From Sabethes cyaneus (Eukaryota > Arthropoda > Insecta > Diptera > Culicidae): DNA of 64,000 bases. The position numbers and the translations under genes are program-made. Position 1 is the first letter of the stretch. Each line of letters begins with the position of its first letter. The notes beneath the pieces are model-generated. The model was not told the DNA's origin, searched no databases, and saw only the letters and a list, made by a program, of their open reading frames with translations. This document shows positions 47,801 through 58,894 of the stretch, piece after piece. The stretch lies in NCBI RefSeq assembly GCF_943734655.1, contig NC_071355.1:239206027-239270026 (forward strand), given 5' to 3'.

Positions 47801-47859
47801 AGGTGCATTTCCATTTCGAGTTGACAAAACTTCAAACCCGTGTCGGGTTCTTTCGCAGA

Positions 47860-49300
47860 TCAGTTTGTACACGGAGAACATACGACAAGTGCATTAAGAG
47901 TGCATACAAACGATGACAGCGTGCCGGTTCTCAGTCTATCCGGCAAGCAATCGGTCAGCTGAAGAACAACAGAGCTACCGGAAAGAACCGACTTCCGGCA
48001 GAACTCTAAAGACATGACCTAGAAACTCCAGTAACGGAATTTTACTGAATAATTTCAAGGATTTGGGAGGAAGAGTAACTGCCGGAGGAGTCGATAGAAG
48101 GTGTGGTTTGTCCCATCTACAAAAAGGGCGATTGTTGTAGCGGCATTACGCTAGTTAACACTGCCTACAAGGCGCTCTCCCAAATTATGTTACGTCACCT
48201 ATCCCCAATAGCAAAATTAGAGAATTCGTGGGGCAGTATCGGTGCACGGTTTTCCGGATAAACTGACGCGGCTGATCTCAGCTGCGCTGGAGCGAGTGAT
48301 GTGCTATGTGTGTATTTTGGGGGTCCTCTCGAGTCGCTTCGAATCGCTCAGAGGGTTGCGGCATGGAGCTGGACTGCGAAGTCTGTCGATAAAGAAGGGT
48401 CAAGTTTTAGAAAGGACGTTGAATCCCACCGCTTTGCTTTGCTTTTATTCAACACCACTATTGGGGATGTGATCCCGCGAACGAGCATCGCATCGCGTAG
48501 CCTTCACAGACGACCTCAATATCATTACTAGAAACTTTGGGACGGCGGAGGCAATCTACGCCATACTAAAACCGAAGGCTACGAGAATTAGATTTCAAAT
48601 CAATGCATCGAAAACCAAATATATGGTAGGAATGGTCTCCAGAGAAAATAACGTTCGCCTCATACGGCAATGAACTGAAAGTTGTTGATGAGTTCATGAA
48701 TCTCTGGTCACCGTCGATAATAATACTATACGGAGATTAAATGACGCATTGGAGCTGGAAGTCGAGCTTGCTTTTCTCTCCGCAAGACACTTTGATCAAG
48801 GAGCATATGCCGTCGCATAAAGTTGACGATGTACAAAACGCTAATCTGACCAGTAGTTCTCTACGGACTTGAGATAGTAACTTTGCTTATGGAAGACATA
48901 CGTGCACTTGCGTATTAGAACGAAAAATGTTCCGGATTATTTTTGGCGGAGTACAGACGGACAGCGCTGAGTGGCTTAAGCGTTTGAACCACGAGTTACA
49001 GGCACTACTTGGAGAGATTCTCATCGTACACCTGACGCTGGGAAGTTGGGATACTACGGTGAGCCGACCACGTCGCAAGGATGCCGGACGACAATTAAAT
49101 CTGTTCTCTTCAAGAGTTCCACCGAAACCAAGAATAGAGGGAAACCCAATGCGCTAGGTGACTAGACCAGGTTGAAGTCGACTGTCGTGTGTCGAGACGC
49201 TCAATGAATTGGCGACGAGTAGCCCAGGACCGAGTACAGTGGAGTGGAGATCTTGATACAACAATAGCCACCTCGGCTCTATGCTGGTAGAAGTAAGTTA
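47860..49300 (+). pseudogene. LINE (FGGVQT family), copy 4
   Basis: The + strand carries QLKNNRATGKN, CPIYKKGD-like DNA, VHGFPDKLTRLISAALERV, and a broken FADD region near 48495. RIIFGGVQTDSAEWLKRLNHELQALLGE and the WRRVAQDRVQWSGDL-type end at 49200-49250 follow. A tail of (TAAG)-like units follows at about 49290. It is scattered over at least three frames with a SINE-like fragment inserted at 48378-48447. It is dead. Confidence 0.82.
48378..48447 (+). mobile_element. SINE-like fragment inside LINE copy 4
   Basis: gcgaagtctgtcgataaaga through gctttgctttgcttt replaces LINE sequence between ggactg and tattcaac. Compared with the sibling LINEs this block is extra, and it matches the 3' half of the SINE-like copy at 1030-1215. 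Confidence 0.65.
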
Positions 49301-49965
49301 GTAAGATCATCGCGAGACGATTTTTCTTTAAAAGACACGCTGTCGGGCCATGATTAAACGTATGTTGTTTGTTTAGTCTGAAGTAAATCAGGCGAATAAA
49401 TGATAAAGCCCACTTTTCCGTATACGCTTAGAAGCCTTTTCCGTTCGCGTGTTCCACGGAGCCACACCGTCTGTGTGGGTGATGTGATGTGATACTATTT
49501 ACTAAGATTGAGCAATAATGCGTCTGATAACTATAATATGTCTCTAACATGTCTTGTTAAGTAAAATTTCCGCGAGAGCTAATAGTAACGCGACGTCCCA
49601 AAAAATGTAGATTGGTGCTAAGAATACTTTAAAAACTTTAAAAGCAACTACATAAAATTCTAATTTGAGAAATAATTTTGTTGTTCAAATAGCTATAACA
49701 TGCACTGCATATATTTTCTGGTTTATTTACTTGTATATGACTATATGCGGTCGTGACGTAAATTATTTTGGAAAGTAAGCTAGCCGAGACTTGCCGTGCG
49801 AACGTCGGCAACGTACTGCTTTGCTTCTATAAAACCGATCGAGTAGATAAAAGATGAAGCGTTGCAGCAAACTCACGCTTTTTCGGTTGCACCCACGCTT
49901 TTTCGTTTGGTACCCCAATGTTTTATTAACTAAACTGGTGAGGAACTGACTGATGCGAAGAATTA
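49301..49965. other. unassigned intronic DNA
   Basis: This is AT-rich and nothing was recognised in it. Confidence 0.3.
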
Positions 49966-50157
49966 CACTCAAGTACTTTTTTTACACGGTTTAGTTTTTT
50001 GAGTATTAAGAACGGGGTAACTTAGAGACCATTCATTTATTTCTCAATACATTTGGGAGTAACTCGACATTCATCACGTAGATTGTAAATAGTTTCTTAG
50101 TTGCACCGTTTTCGAGTAATCGAAAAAAAACAAACAGTGTAAAAAAAGACTTGAGTG
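49966..50157. mobile_element. TA-flanked MITE, copy 2
   Basis: This 192 bp sibling of 16967-17157 has the same CACTCAAGTACTTTTT and inverted CTTGAGTG ends, with TA at 49964-49965 and 50158-50159. The interior is about 80 per cent alike (ttaagaacgggg..aactta, gccattca.ttatt). Confidence 0.8.
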
Positions 50158-52850
50158 TATTAACAATTTAGTGCATTTCTTGTTCGACGCATTGATTTGT
50201 GATGTTCACAAACTGCAAGTAATATTAATACCACGAGACCGTTTCCCCCGGACTCGCGTTTCACAAGGCCAGCATGAGAGCAAGCGTGGTTTGCTCCCGT
50301 GAGCTCCGAGGTTAAAATCTCAGATAACCTATGCCATCGCACAACAAATTGATAAAATTACCAAAATCGAAAGGCTTCGTTTTATTGTTACTGTTTTCCT
50401 TTTTATGATACAATTGAATTACAATTTAATTTATGGAGTATGCATAATATGAATACGACTGGCTTGTCAGACCAGCATCGTACCCCGGAACACAGTGGGC
50501 GGACATCAACATTGACCTGCAATCAAAGTTTATTTTTTATTTGTCGTGATTAATACGATCGAACGCTGCTCCGAAGTCCGTGCAGATCGTGGTCCAAGTT
50601 TTTACCTCAATATACGTCTTTAATGTTGAACTGGCATGTGACATAGATTTAACGTGAATAGTCTATCAAAACTTGGTTTGCTGTTAACATCATTAAAATC
50701 TTTTCACGTAATTTTTTTACATTATTACTTCTAAACGAAACGTCGGTTCACAAATCAATTCAATAGTTCAATAATCTACAAGGTAAAAGCCTCAATTCTA
50801 CATTATGAACGGGCCTGTTCCGATCAGAAGCATCCCGATCGACGTGTGTTATAGCATACGTTGTATTCCGATCGAAGCGAAATTTCTGATCCGATTCGGG
50901 TTCGATCGATATTATAGAATAGAGGCGAATAACACCTTTCAAACAAGCGTAACGGCGTACGAATCGATTCAGCAATCTCGGAGAAACAGACGACTAAAGT
51001 TAAGCGTCACATTCACTCCTACGCACCTTATCGATTGGTACATGTGATTTTCCGGACCTGCGAACCTAGGCCCACTGTCGTGTTTTTCGATCAATTTCTA
51101 AAGCTTTGTTAAAGTATTTGTAAATATGTTTGCGTTGTAGATTTGACTGGCACTTTTCCTTGCATACTCCTTCAACTTCCAGTTTGAAGGGCATAATCAT
51201 TTTGACAGAGTAATATTCTTTTGGGCTTTTGAAGGCGAATTAGTAAAAATGACTTGCTTTTTCGCACCGGAAAATGCAGTTCAAGAGACAAACAGTAATT
51301 TCGATTGCTTTTGTCATATGAAGATACAAATGTAAAACCATCAACCTGCGCTCTACTACTAGCCTGTGTTCTACTACCATTGCCCTGGATCCCCTTCAAA
51401 ACTAGTAGACCCTACCAAAGCTTAGCCTCGTCAGAAAACGGAATATTTCAGTAATCATCGCCACTTAGCTCCAACTGGCCGATGTATCAATTGCTTGCAC
51501 ACTCGCACCCGCCACCCATTTGTTGGCCACTTTGCGCATGAAGCAACCGCAACATACATTTCCACTTTGCATTTTGCGCATTTCCTCGTCGATCGGTCCG
51601 GTCGGTCGGTCGGTCGGTCAGAATCTTATCGAAAGCGACGCGCCGCGCTTGCTGCTGGACGAAAACGAAACTTCTGCTCGGTTTCGGTGCACCGTCAGTG
51701 CCTTATAATCATTTTAAACGATTTCAGCTGTTATTTATTATTATGTGGCATTTCTCCTGCGCGCTGCGCCACACCATTGCAGCGCAGCGCTTCGCATATG
51801 TTGATTCCGAACCGGCCGGGGGAAACCGGGGGAATGTCTTGAAAATTCTCCAATGCTTTTTTACGTCTGTCTTCGGAACAAATTTAATTTCCATGTTCTA
51901 AAACACTACCCTGTAGCGCAGCACTCTGCATTTTTGATCAATATGAATTTTCTCTGGAATGTGCTCCGCGTTCCCTCATTGCCGATTTCAGTCTGGTTTT
52001 GATTTAGGAATCTTTCCCCGTCCTTTTTTGATAGGATAGTTTTGGGGGGATTTATATGACGCGATTAGCATAAATACCTTTTTTGCCGGATCCTTACGCG
52101 CAGTGTGCTACAGCCGTAAACGTTTTTTCCGATAACGACCGGCGACGTCGATTCCCCAAAAAGGCGATCTCCTGATTTGCTCAGAAACATTGGCCGATTA
52201 TGCAAATTGCTAGTATGGCACGCATAACTATGTTAGAGACGGTTAGAGCCCCAGCAAGCAACCAGGTTCGCAGCAACCAACAATTCTAACACGCTGTCTA
52301 CTGCGATGGACGTGGGAGGCGGTGCTCGATGTTTTGAAATTCAGTCGATGCACACCATATTATCGGCTGGTGTGTGGGGCAATGTACCGTATCAAAGTGT
52401 GCGGGTGCTGTTGCCTTGCCGCTGCTCCATTTGATTGAAGCGACTATTTTTCCAAAATGGGGTTTTGCCTTTGGATGGAATTTTCTCTTTCAATGTGGAT
52501 CATTTGGCTGGCGGTGTAATTTCACAGTCTCGTCGTTAGTTTTTTTTTCCTGCAGCCATATTGCACTATTATGAACGATCAATTACGCGGCTGAGGAAAG
52601 GGTGAAACACATGTCCAAAGCAATCTAGACGAAATCGTGCATAATAAGAAAGGCTGAATTTTTGTGTGATTTTTCCATCAAATCATTTGTTTGAATTTTC
52701 TTTATGTTTTGCCGTAAATATGTGTAACTTTTTTTGTGAAACGCCATGGATGCTTTCGAGGCTCGAAAGTTCGGTGACGTTTCGCAAATCGGTGTAGTTC
52801 ACTCGTTACAACAGCGTCGGTTTGCAGCCTCATGGCTCACTGCCATTACA
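50158..52850. other. low-repeat intronic block 5
   Basis: No element was recognised. GGTC tandem repeats lie at 51597-51620. The 1-2 kb before the exon cluster is GC-balanced. A well-placed ATG at 52746 (cgccATGG) is in frame with the next exon and could mark an alternative first exon. No promoter motif is obvious. Confidence 0.35.
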
Positions 52851-52851
52851 G

Positions 52852-53062
52852 ATCTCCCCCGCCTGGACAAATCCCCCCTGCTGGCGAATGGTTACAATGC
52901 ACCGCCCACGCACCTGAACCACATCCCGTTCATGCAGATGAATCCGCACCCCGGCGGTGGTCATCCGCTGATGAGTCCCGGCGTCAACCCGCATGGAATT
53001 CCACGACCGGATGGATCGATCATCAAGGGACAGAACATCCCCGGAATGGAGGCTATTGCTAG
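52852..53062 (+). CDS. dac: dachshund exon: proline/His-rich linker
   Basis: Joined to the previous exon it reads ..HLN|D LPRLDKSPLLANGYNAPP, then THLNHIPFMQMNPHPGGGHP and LMSPGVNPHGIPRPDG, ending GMEAIAR. This is the poorly structured central linker of Dac. The acceptor is tgccattacag|ATCTCC and the donor GCTAG|GTGAGT (phase 2). The reading frame is open upstream to an ATG at 52746 in a good initiation context. Thus either normal splicing or an alternative 5' exon is formally possible. The splice joint to 43869 restores an Asp codon and is preferred. Confidence 0.9.
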
Positions 53063-53125
53063 GTGAGTTTCATCGAGCAATTTTCAAACGTAGAAACCCT
53101 AATCTTTTGTCTTTTATGAACATAG

Positions 53126-53235
53126 AGCTGCTTACGAAGACATTGTCAAGCATTTGGAGCGACTACGCGAAGAACGAGGCGAGGATCGAACTGTCAATCT
53201 AGAGCAGAAGCCACGCGACCTGAGCTCCCAAAATG
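53126..53235 (+). CDS. dac: dachshund exon: AAYEDIVKHLERLREERG
   Basis: It follows a 63 bp intron (acceptor gaacatag|AGCTG). It reads (R)AAYEDIVKHLERLREERG, EDRTVNLEQKPRDLSSQN. The helix AAYEDIVKHLERLREERG is among the best conserved Dach segments outside the two DACH boxes. The donor is AATG|GTATGT (phase 1). From memory, other Dach proteins have a short IWENC-like stretch just before AAYED. It is absent here, in the exons and in the 63 bp intron. Confidence 0.92.
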
Positions 53236-53304
53236 GTATGTATTTGTTTTGTTTTCATTTTTCCGCTGCTTCCACTGTCAACTAAAAACCCGCTTTAACC
53301 GCAG

Positions 53305-53499
53305 TACCCCCTCCCGACTCACCGAACGGTGCAAGTCCGGTGCTAAATCTGTCGAAATCCGGCGGCGATCAGACCAGCGGTGGCGCCCCCAGCGAGCGGA
53401 GTAATCAAAATTCGCCCGAACCTTCGGTGCACGAAGAGGACGAAAACATCAGTGAAGCAAACATATCGGACACCGAGGAGCCGAACGAGAAGGAGGAAG
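53305..53499 (+). CDS. dac: dachshund exon: Ser/Glu-rich acidic linker
   Basis: The acceptor is ttaaccgcag|TACCCC and the donor GGAAG|GTAAGT. Residues run VPPPDSPNGASPVLNLSKSG, then GDQTSGGAPSERSNQNSP and EPSVHEEDENISEANISD, ending TEEPNEKEE. It includes the PVLNLSKS motif, which resembles a PxDLS/PxLNL-type co-repressor contact (inference). Low complexity and high acidity mark a disordered region. The preceding intron is only 69 bp. Confidence 0.9.
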
Positions 53500-53674
53500 G
53501 TAAGTCAGAGCCAAAACGAAAGGTCAATGATCATCTCTCACACGTCTGAACCCTGTCCGACGTGTGAGCAATCTATATAGCGAATGTGTGCCATTATCGT
53601 GTCTGTTCGTTACTTGACTTTTATTTTTATTGTTTTGTTTCTATTTTCGCTTTCTAAAAACTGAAATAATGTAG

Positions 53675-53935
53675 ACATCAGCGATTGCGAACGGGACATT
53701 TCGTCACCGGTACCGGCAACGGTTCCGGTTTCGCAGGAAATGGAAAGCCGCCAGCAGGCGCTCAACTACTCCAGTCTGGCCGCTACGGCAGCTGCCGTTG
53801 CCGTCGGTAATGTCCCGACGGCTCAGGATCCGACGCACTCGTCCACGGAAACGTTACTGCGCAACATCCAGGGTCTGCTCAAGGTCGCTGCCGATAACGC
53901 TCGGCAACAGGAACGGCAGACCAGCTACGAGAAAG
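53675..53935 (+). CDS. dac: dachshund exon: start of DACHbox-C
   Basis: It reads DISDCERDISSPVPATVPVS, an Ala-rich stretch (LAATAAAVAVGN), then the diagnostic SSTETLLRNIQGLLKVAADN with ARQQERQTSYEKG at the end. TLLxNIQGLLKVAADNAR begins the DACHbox-C, which continues into a coiled coil used for Sine oculis/Eyes absent-type protein interactions. The acceptor is aataatgtag|ACATCA and the donor GAAAG|GTGAGT (phase 1). The coiled-coil exons (ELKMDVLRERE-like) are not in the remaining 10 kb, so the gene continues past the window. Confidence 0.93.
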
Positions 53936-55019
53936 GTGAGTTTTGTAACACTTTTTTTTGCTGGGGGGACTAGATTTTACTAAATGAAAGATTGAAAGAT
54001 TTTTTTAAAACAGCGTCGCAGATGAAATGTTTGTATGTAAACCGGAAGGATTCGCGACAGGAATTTTTCTATTCCTATCGATTTGATGAGCAGCTTCATA
54101 AACAGTACTAATTGTAGTTAAACTTTGTTTGAGATAATACAAAGAAACTCGAACTTCGTCAGCGTCACTTTGTGTACAGCTCTCGGGATCGTGTTTTGGT
54201 TGACTTGTTTTGCTTTTCGTCGCGATTTAGAGTCTCCGGTCTTCTTATAAGCCGACTTATTTCGACTCGTTTTTAGCTCGATGCACAGTTGTAGACAACA
54301 CTCTCAGGTTATAACCTAAACTTGTTGATTTTTTCGGTGAAATATAGAACAATATTGTCATTGCTGCGGACGTTTCGACTTACTATTCTTCGGTCATTAA
54401 CTACGCCTAAAACATATAACATACAACATATAGTATACATTGGACAATTTTCTTCGGCTGCACCAACTTACATTAACACGTATATTCTCTTCCCCGTCAT
54501 CTATCCAACTAAGCAAAGCTATCGTTTTTTCTTCTTATGGTCCAGTTGTCGTAGTTTGAGCATTAGTCCATTGTATGTGTCATTACAATTTTCACTTTCT
54601 CTTTGTAAATTTACTGTTCTCTCGTTTCCTCTAACTTTTATGTAAAACATTTCGGCTGCTAATCTCGTGTCTTTGTTGTCTATTTTTTCTAAAATCCGTG
54701 TTTTGCTAACGTCAAATATATGACCTTGTATGTGATGGCGTTCCGCTTAAAAACGTTGGTCACTCTTTTTTGTCGTCGTCGGCGTTTTCGATTTTTTCCC
54801 CAACCCACACATCTTGATTGTTGACATCCGTTCCTCAAACACTTTTATTAGGTAGATTACAATTGATTTGGCCAAAACCGTTACATTTTGTCAATTAAAT
54901 GCGTCAAGTTTAACAAATTTTGATCTTAACACCCAATAAAAGAACTAAAGATACAAGTGAAAAATATCCCTCCCACTCTACGTTGTTACGTTATTTTCGT
55001 CGTCGTCAGCGCAGATCCG
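53936..55019 (+). other. dac: start of a long dac intron
   Basis: Donor GTGAGT is at 53936. The following kilobase is AT-rich without recognisable repeats or exons. Read-through would end at a stop after about 12 codons. Confidence 0.6.
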
Positions 55020-55140
55020 AGGTGGGTCGTGTTGTTTCAGGTCTTCATGCAATTCGATCTTAGGCCAGGCGTCTCGAAAGTCGTAACATTGCCGAGCCAT
55101 TTCGCATGTTGGGCTCCTGTCCTCTGTTCTTGGTGCCGCA
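55020..55140 (-). pseudogene. LINE (FGGVQT family), copy 5, 3' piece
   Basis: gtgttgtttcaggtcttcatg, then gatcttaggccaggcgtc and catgttgggctcctgtcctc match the 3' end of copy 3 at 32020-32165 in order. It stops at tcttggtgccg and resumes at 57727 (gggtgaggttgctgaa), exactly where copy 3 reads ggtgccgatggggttgttgaa. Confidence 0.8.
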
Positions 55141-55942
55141 CCGTGGGATGAAACCCAAATCGAGGTGGACAAAAGTAATTACGCTAAAACCATTAGTCCT
55201 AGGTGTATAGCATCTTCGGGGAAAATTTGTTATTTCAACTTCCGAATTTTTTGGTGTATATGACATTAGGGTGGCCATCATAGTAAGCGAGTGTAAAACA
55301 TAAACGGTAATTTTTCCTTCATTATTCAATACGGTCTAGCAAAAAAGGGTCCGACCTGGACCGGTGCGATCTCAATTAATTTCGGTGGCCAACATATTAC
55401 TAAACATCTATACAAAATGTAATTTGCTGCTTTTGAGCAGTTTTTACGTTATTCACATTTGAAAAATGCATATTTTTTTAGAAAAAATGCTTATAGCTAC
55501 AGAACAGAATGAGATAGCGACTTGATTCCTTCAAACAAAATGTGCATTTTCATTGGATGTGAAAGTGCTCAGAAGGCAAGATTTGTGAGAAATAAACACG
55601 AAAGGAGATATTAAGAAAAAAACGGATTTTTTAGGTCCTCCCCGTCCAAAAACTTTAAATTGCTCCATCCTATCGACCATAAGAGATAGGACTTTCTTTT
55701 CTTTAACAAAATAATTCAAAATTTAATGTTCTTCAACTTTGCTGAACATTTTACTCAGCTAACTTAAGCCATGAAAAAGTTTATGTTTAACACTCGCTTA
55801 CTATGATGGCCACCCTAATGTCATATACACCAAAAAATGCGGAAGTTGAAATAACAAATTTTCTCCGAAGATACTATATACCTAGGACTAACGGTGTTAG
55901 CGTAATTACTTTTGTCCATCTAGATTTGCGTTTCATCCCACG
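55141..55942. mobile_element. foldback element, about 170 bp arms
   Basis: CCGTGGGATGAAAC... (55141-55310) and its inverse ending ...GTTTCATCCCACGG (55780-55942) are about 90 per cent complementary. They carry gtggacaaaagtaattacgc and agggtggccatcatagtaag. Central spacer is about 470 bp. It lies inside the split LINE copy 5. Frames in the arms mirror one another (LMSYTPKN.EVEITNF) and are not genes. Confidence 0.85.
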
Positions 55943-55984
55943 GCACAGCGGTCCACACAGCGAAATATGTGATCGTGTGTTATT

Positions 55985-57726
55985 GCGCCAAAACGTTAAG
56001 TTTTTCGCATATAGTGTCTTTAGGAACATTTCTTGGTATAACAAGCCCCTTCTTGTGAGAGAAATCTTTGGGTGATTAATTCCCTTAAAAGTGAGATACG
56101 AAATTTATTTTCTCGTACATTCGAGATACAGGTTTGATACTTTCGGCAAAGTTGTAGTAAATATCAATGCAAACAACTTTGTCAAGGACACCATACTTGT
56201 ACCTCTTTATGCAAATTATCTATGAAGCGTTATTAATGGACAAACCCTTTAAAACAGTTTTCAAACCCTGACTTATTCTGGTCAGCTTTTACGTGTTCAA
56301 AGTGTCCTAGAAAGTTGTTTATCTAGTTAAAATTAACGTTTTTGTAGAACATTATTACACGTGATTTTCTGAAATTTCGGAGATTTTGAGCGTTTTTGAT
56401 GAAAATTAGTACTTCTTTGAGCTTAAATATTTTCCAAGGTGGCAAATGGTGGCCGATCAAACAACTCGTACCTAAAAGTACAACAAAAAGACGTGTTGCT
56501 TATTTTATTTTTGGTTTGAGTAAATTTAATTGCTTGTCAATTCGTGTTTTCTAATTAAATAGTTATTTAGTCATTCCGAGAAAATTCGGCCTTCTGTGAC
56601 TGTTGTTGAAATTCGGTCATTTGGATTTCGGCCATTCGTGATTCGACCATTTGTGTTTCTGCCATTCGGTATCAGCCCATTATGAGTGTGATCTTTTGAA
56701 AAGACACCAATCGAAGGTATTGAAAAAATAGACTTAAGTTAGTTATTTGGAAGCTTTTCTCTTATGAAATGCGTCAAATAATTTTAAGTCTACATTCATT
56801 TTCGACTCGATAATAGGTGAAAAAATTACTGGTAACTCAACTTGTTAGAAAGAGATTGTCAACATAAACAAAATGGCGTTAATTGCATCCGAAGTACATT
56901 TTAATTGTTTCATAAACATGACTGAGATTGATTTTTAAAACAATTATAACTTTTGAGGATACAAACAGATACAGACAATTGACACTTGCTTTTAAAGGTG
57001 TTTTGTTGTACTTTTGAGGAGGAGTTGTTTGATCTGCCATTTGCCACATTGGGAAATATTTAAGCTCAAAGAAGTACTATTTTTCATCAAAAATGCTCAA
57101 AATCTCCGAAATTGCAGAAAATCGCGTATAATAATGTTTTAGAAAAACGTTGATTTTAGCAAAATAAACAACTTTCTAGAATACTATGAACACGTAAAAG
57201 TTGAACAGAATAAGTCAGGGTTTAAAAACTGTTTTGAAGGGTTTGTCCACGAATAATGCTTAATAGACAATTTCTATGAAGAAATTCAAGTATGGTGTCT
57301 TCGACAAAGTTGTTTGCATTGATATTTACTACAACTTTACCGAAAGTACCAAACCTGTATCTCGAATATACGAGAAAATAAATTTCGTATCTCACATTGC
57401 ACCTAGGCTTTGTAATTGTCGGTTCGCAATAACTCAATAAGTAGTCAGGTATTGCCGAATTTACAGAACGCTGAGTCTCTATTGTACCAATTTTGAGTAG
57501 TTTTCAAAATAATGTTCTTAATCAAAAAAGTTACATTGCATTGATAATATTACTTTTTGATTGCTGCTTACGTAAACTTTAAATGCATAAGCCGCATGGG
57601 TGAGCTAATTTCATAATAGATTTAAGCCAAATTAATCACCCAAAGATTTCTCTCACAATAAGGGGCTTGTCATACCAAGGAATGTTCCTAAAGGCACTAT
57701 AAACGAAAAACTTCACGCTTCGGCGC
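55985..57726. mobile_element. large foldback element, 430-500 bp arms
   Basis: The outer ends are gcgccaaaacgttaagtttt at 55985 and its inverse at 57704-57726. Arms continue through ttgtgagagaaatctttggg, gagatacgaaattta, ggcaaagttgtagtaaatat, gtcagctttt, caaaatctccgaaatt and gttgtttgatc. The loop (about 56520-56990) holds a GGCCGAA-type end fragment at 56580-56680. The right arm alone carries an extra 235 bp insertion at 57399-57633. It is non-coding. Confidence 0.85.
57399..57633. repeat. 235 bp repeat inserted in foldback arm
   Basis: It has no counterpart in the left arm but is about 93 per cent identical to 58895-59130 in the same orientation. It starts gcacctaggctttgtaattg and ends tttaagccaaatt. 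No TIRs are visible. Confidence 0.8.
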
Positions 57727-58640
57727 GGGTGCGGGTGAGGTTGCTGAAACCAACCATTTTCGCTACCTTATCGTCCGGCATCCTTATGACGCACCCAGCC
57801 TACCTTGGCTTACCGATTTGCGTTAGATGTACGATTGGAATTTCTTCTAGCAATGCTTGTAGCTCGAATTCATACGCCACTCTGTACTTTCGGTTTGTGT
57901 TCCGCCAACACGGTAAAAGCGCGTATGTCCTCCGTGATTAGCGCCTGCTTCCACTGAGATTAGCGTGTAGTTTCATAGCATTTTGCAAAAGGCAAAGTAT
58001 GGCCAATTTCTTTCTTGATTGCGTCATTCGATCTCCTTCCTTGAGTTGTAATCCGCGATCATCAGCGGCGATCCCAAATGAACGAACTCATCTACCACTC
58101 CTAATACGACGCCATCAACGATTATCATACGTGAGAGGCGGGCGTTGGCTTTCTTTAAGCGTCTACTTTTCATGTGTTTGGTTTTTGCATGATAAGCCAT
58201 CATCTTGTTTCAACTCTCGCCGGGGTATCGAAGCGAGAGTCTCGGGAGTGTCCCTGAAATACGCAAGAAAAATACAACACTCAATTTAATGTTGCTCTAG
58301 TCAGTTGCGAATGTTTGTCCGGAATTATCTGCCATAGCTTTTCTCGATCCACTGTATCGTCTGCTGCTTTGAAATCAACAAATATGTGAGCGTTGCACTT
58401 CCGACATTTCTGCAAGATCTGTGGGATGGTGTGACCGTAGTCCTTACCGGAGACTTTAATCTTTAGCAACTTGATTTTTCGTTTGACCTCTTGGAGTTCA
58501 GGTGCAAAAAAGTTCCTGCCTTCCGTGGGCATTTCTAAGCTATCTTTGCGATTGGGGGATTCATCGAAGAACTTCTTCCACCTGTAACCCCGGCTGCGAT
58601 ACCACTTCGTCATCGTTGCAAGTTGGAGAATTTTTTGACC
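57727..58640 (-). pseudogene. LINE (FGGVQT family), copy 5, main piece
   Basis: The - strand has KVKRKIKLLKIK (usually EVK..I..LKNNKA), IFVDFKAADDTVDREKLWQI, and near 57850 ELQALLEEIPIVHLTQIGK. RT middle parts are deleted, and the FADD box is not visible. The 5' flank beyond about 58640 (PPGNKESYIDNLSDPLMLP) may be the same or another element. The frames are broken. Confidence 0.78.
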
Positions 58641-58894
58641 ACGTTGCCGGAGTCTCAGCCTGCTCCCTAACCTCAGGTAGCATTAGCGGATCGGAAAGGT
58701 TATCTATATAACTCTCCTTATTGCCTGGTGGCGAGTTCAAGATCAGGGATAAAACCGAGAGTTCTCCTTCCAACGATATGCTGTCGATGTTGAAGTCCTG
58801 TAGGTGTTCTGCATCAACTTTTGAGGGTTATTGGTTTCTTCATCAATATTTTTCATTAAGATGGTAGTAAGATCAAGTTCCAAAATCGAAATGT

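Larger units (their letters stand above)
43870..52851 (+). other. dac: dac intron of about 9 kb
   Basis: The donor GTGAGT at 43870 and acceptor ccattacag at 52843-52851 link exons in compatible phase (G|AT gives Asp). It is filled by foldbacks, LINE fragments and MITEs at 44-50 kb. A low-repeat stretch precedes the next exon. Confidence 0.75.

Noticed and set aside
55803..56075. 90-codon + strand frame and its - strand twin at 55060-55329
   Set aside because: The two frames lie in opposite arms of the foldback 55141-55942 and share the same peptide. No gene is implied.
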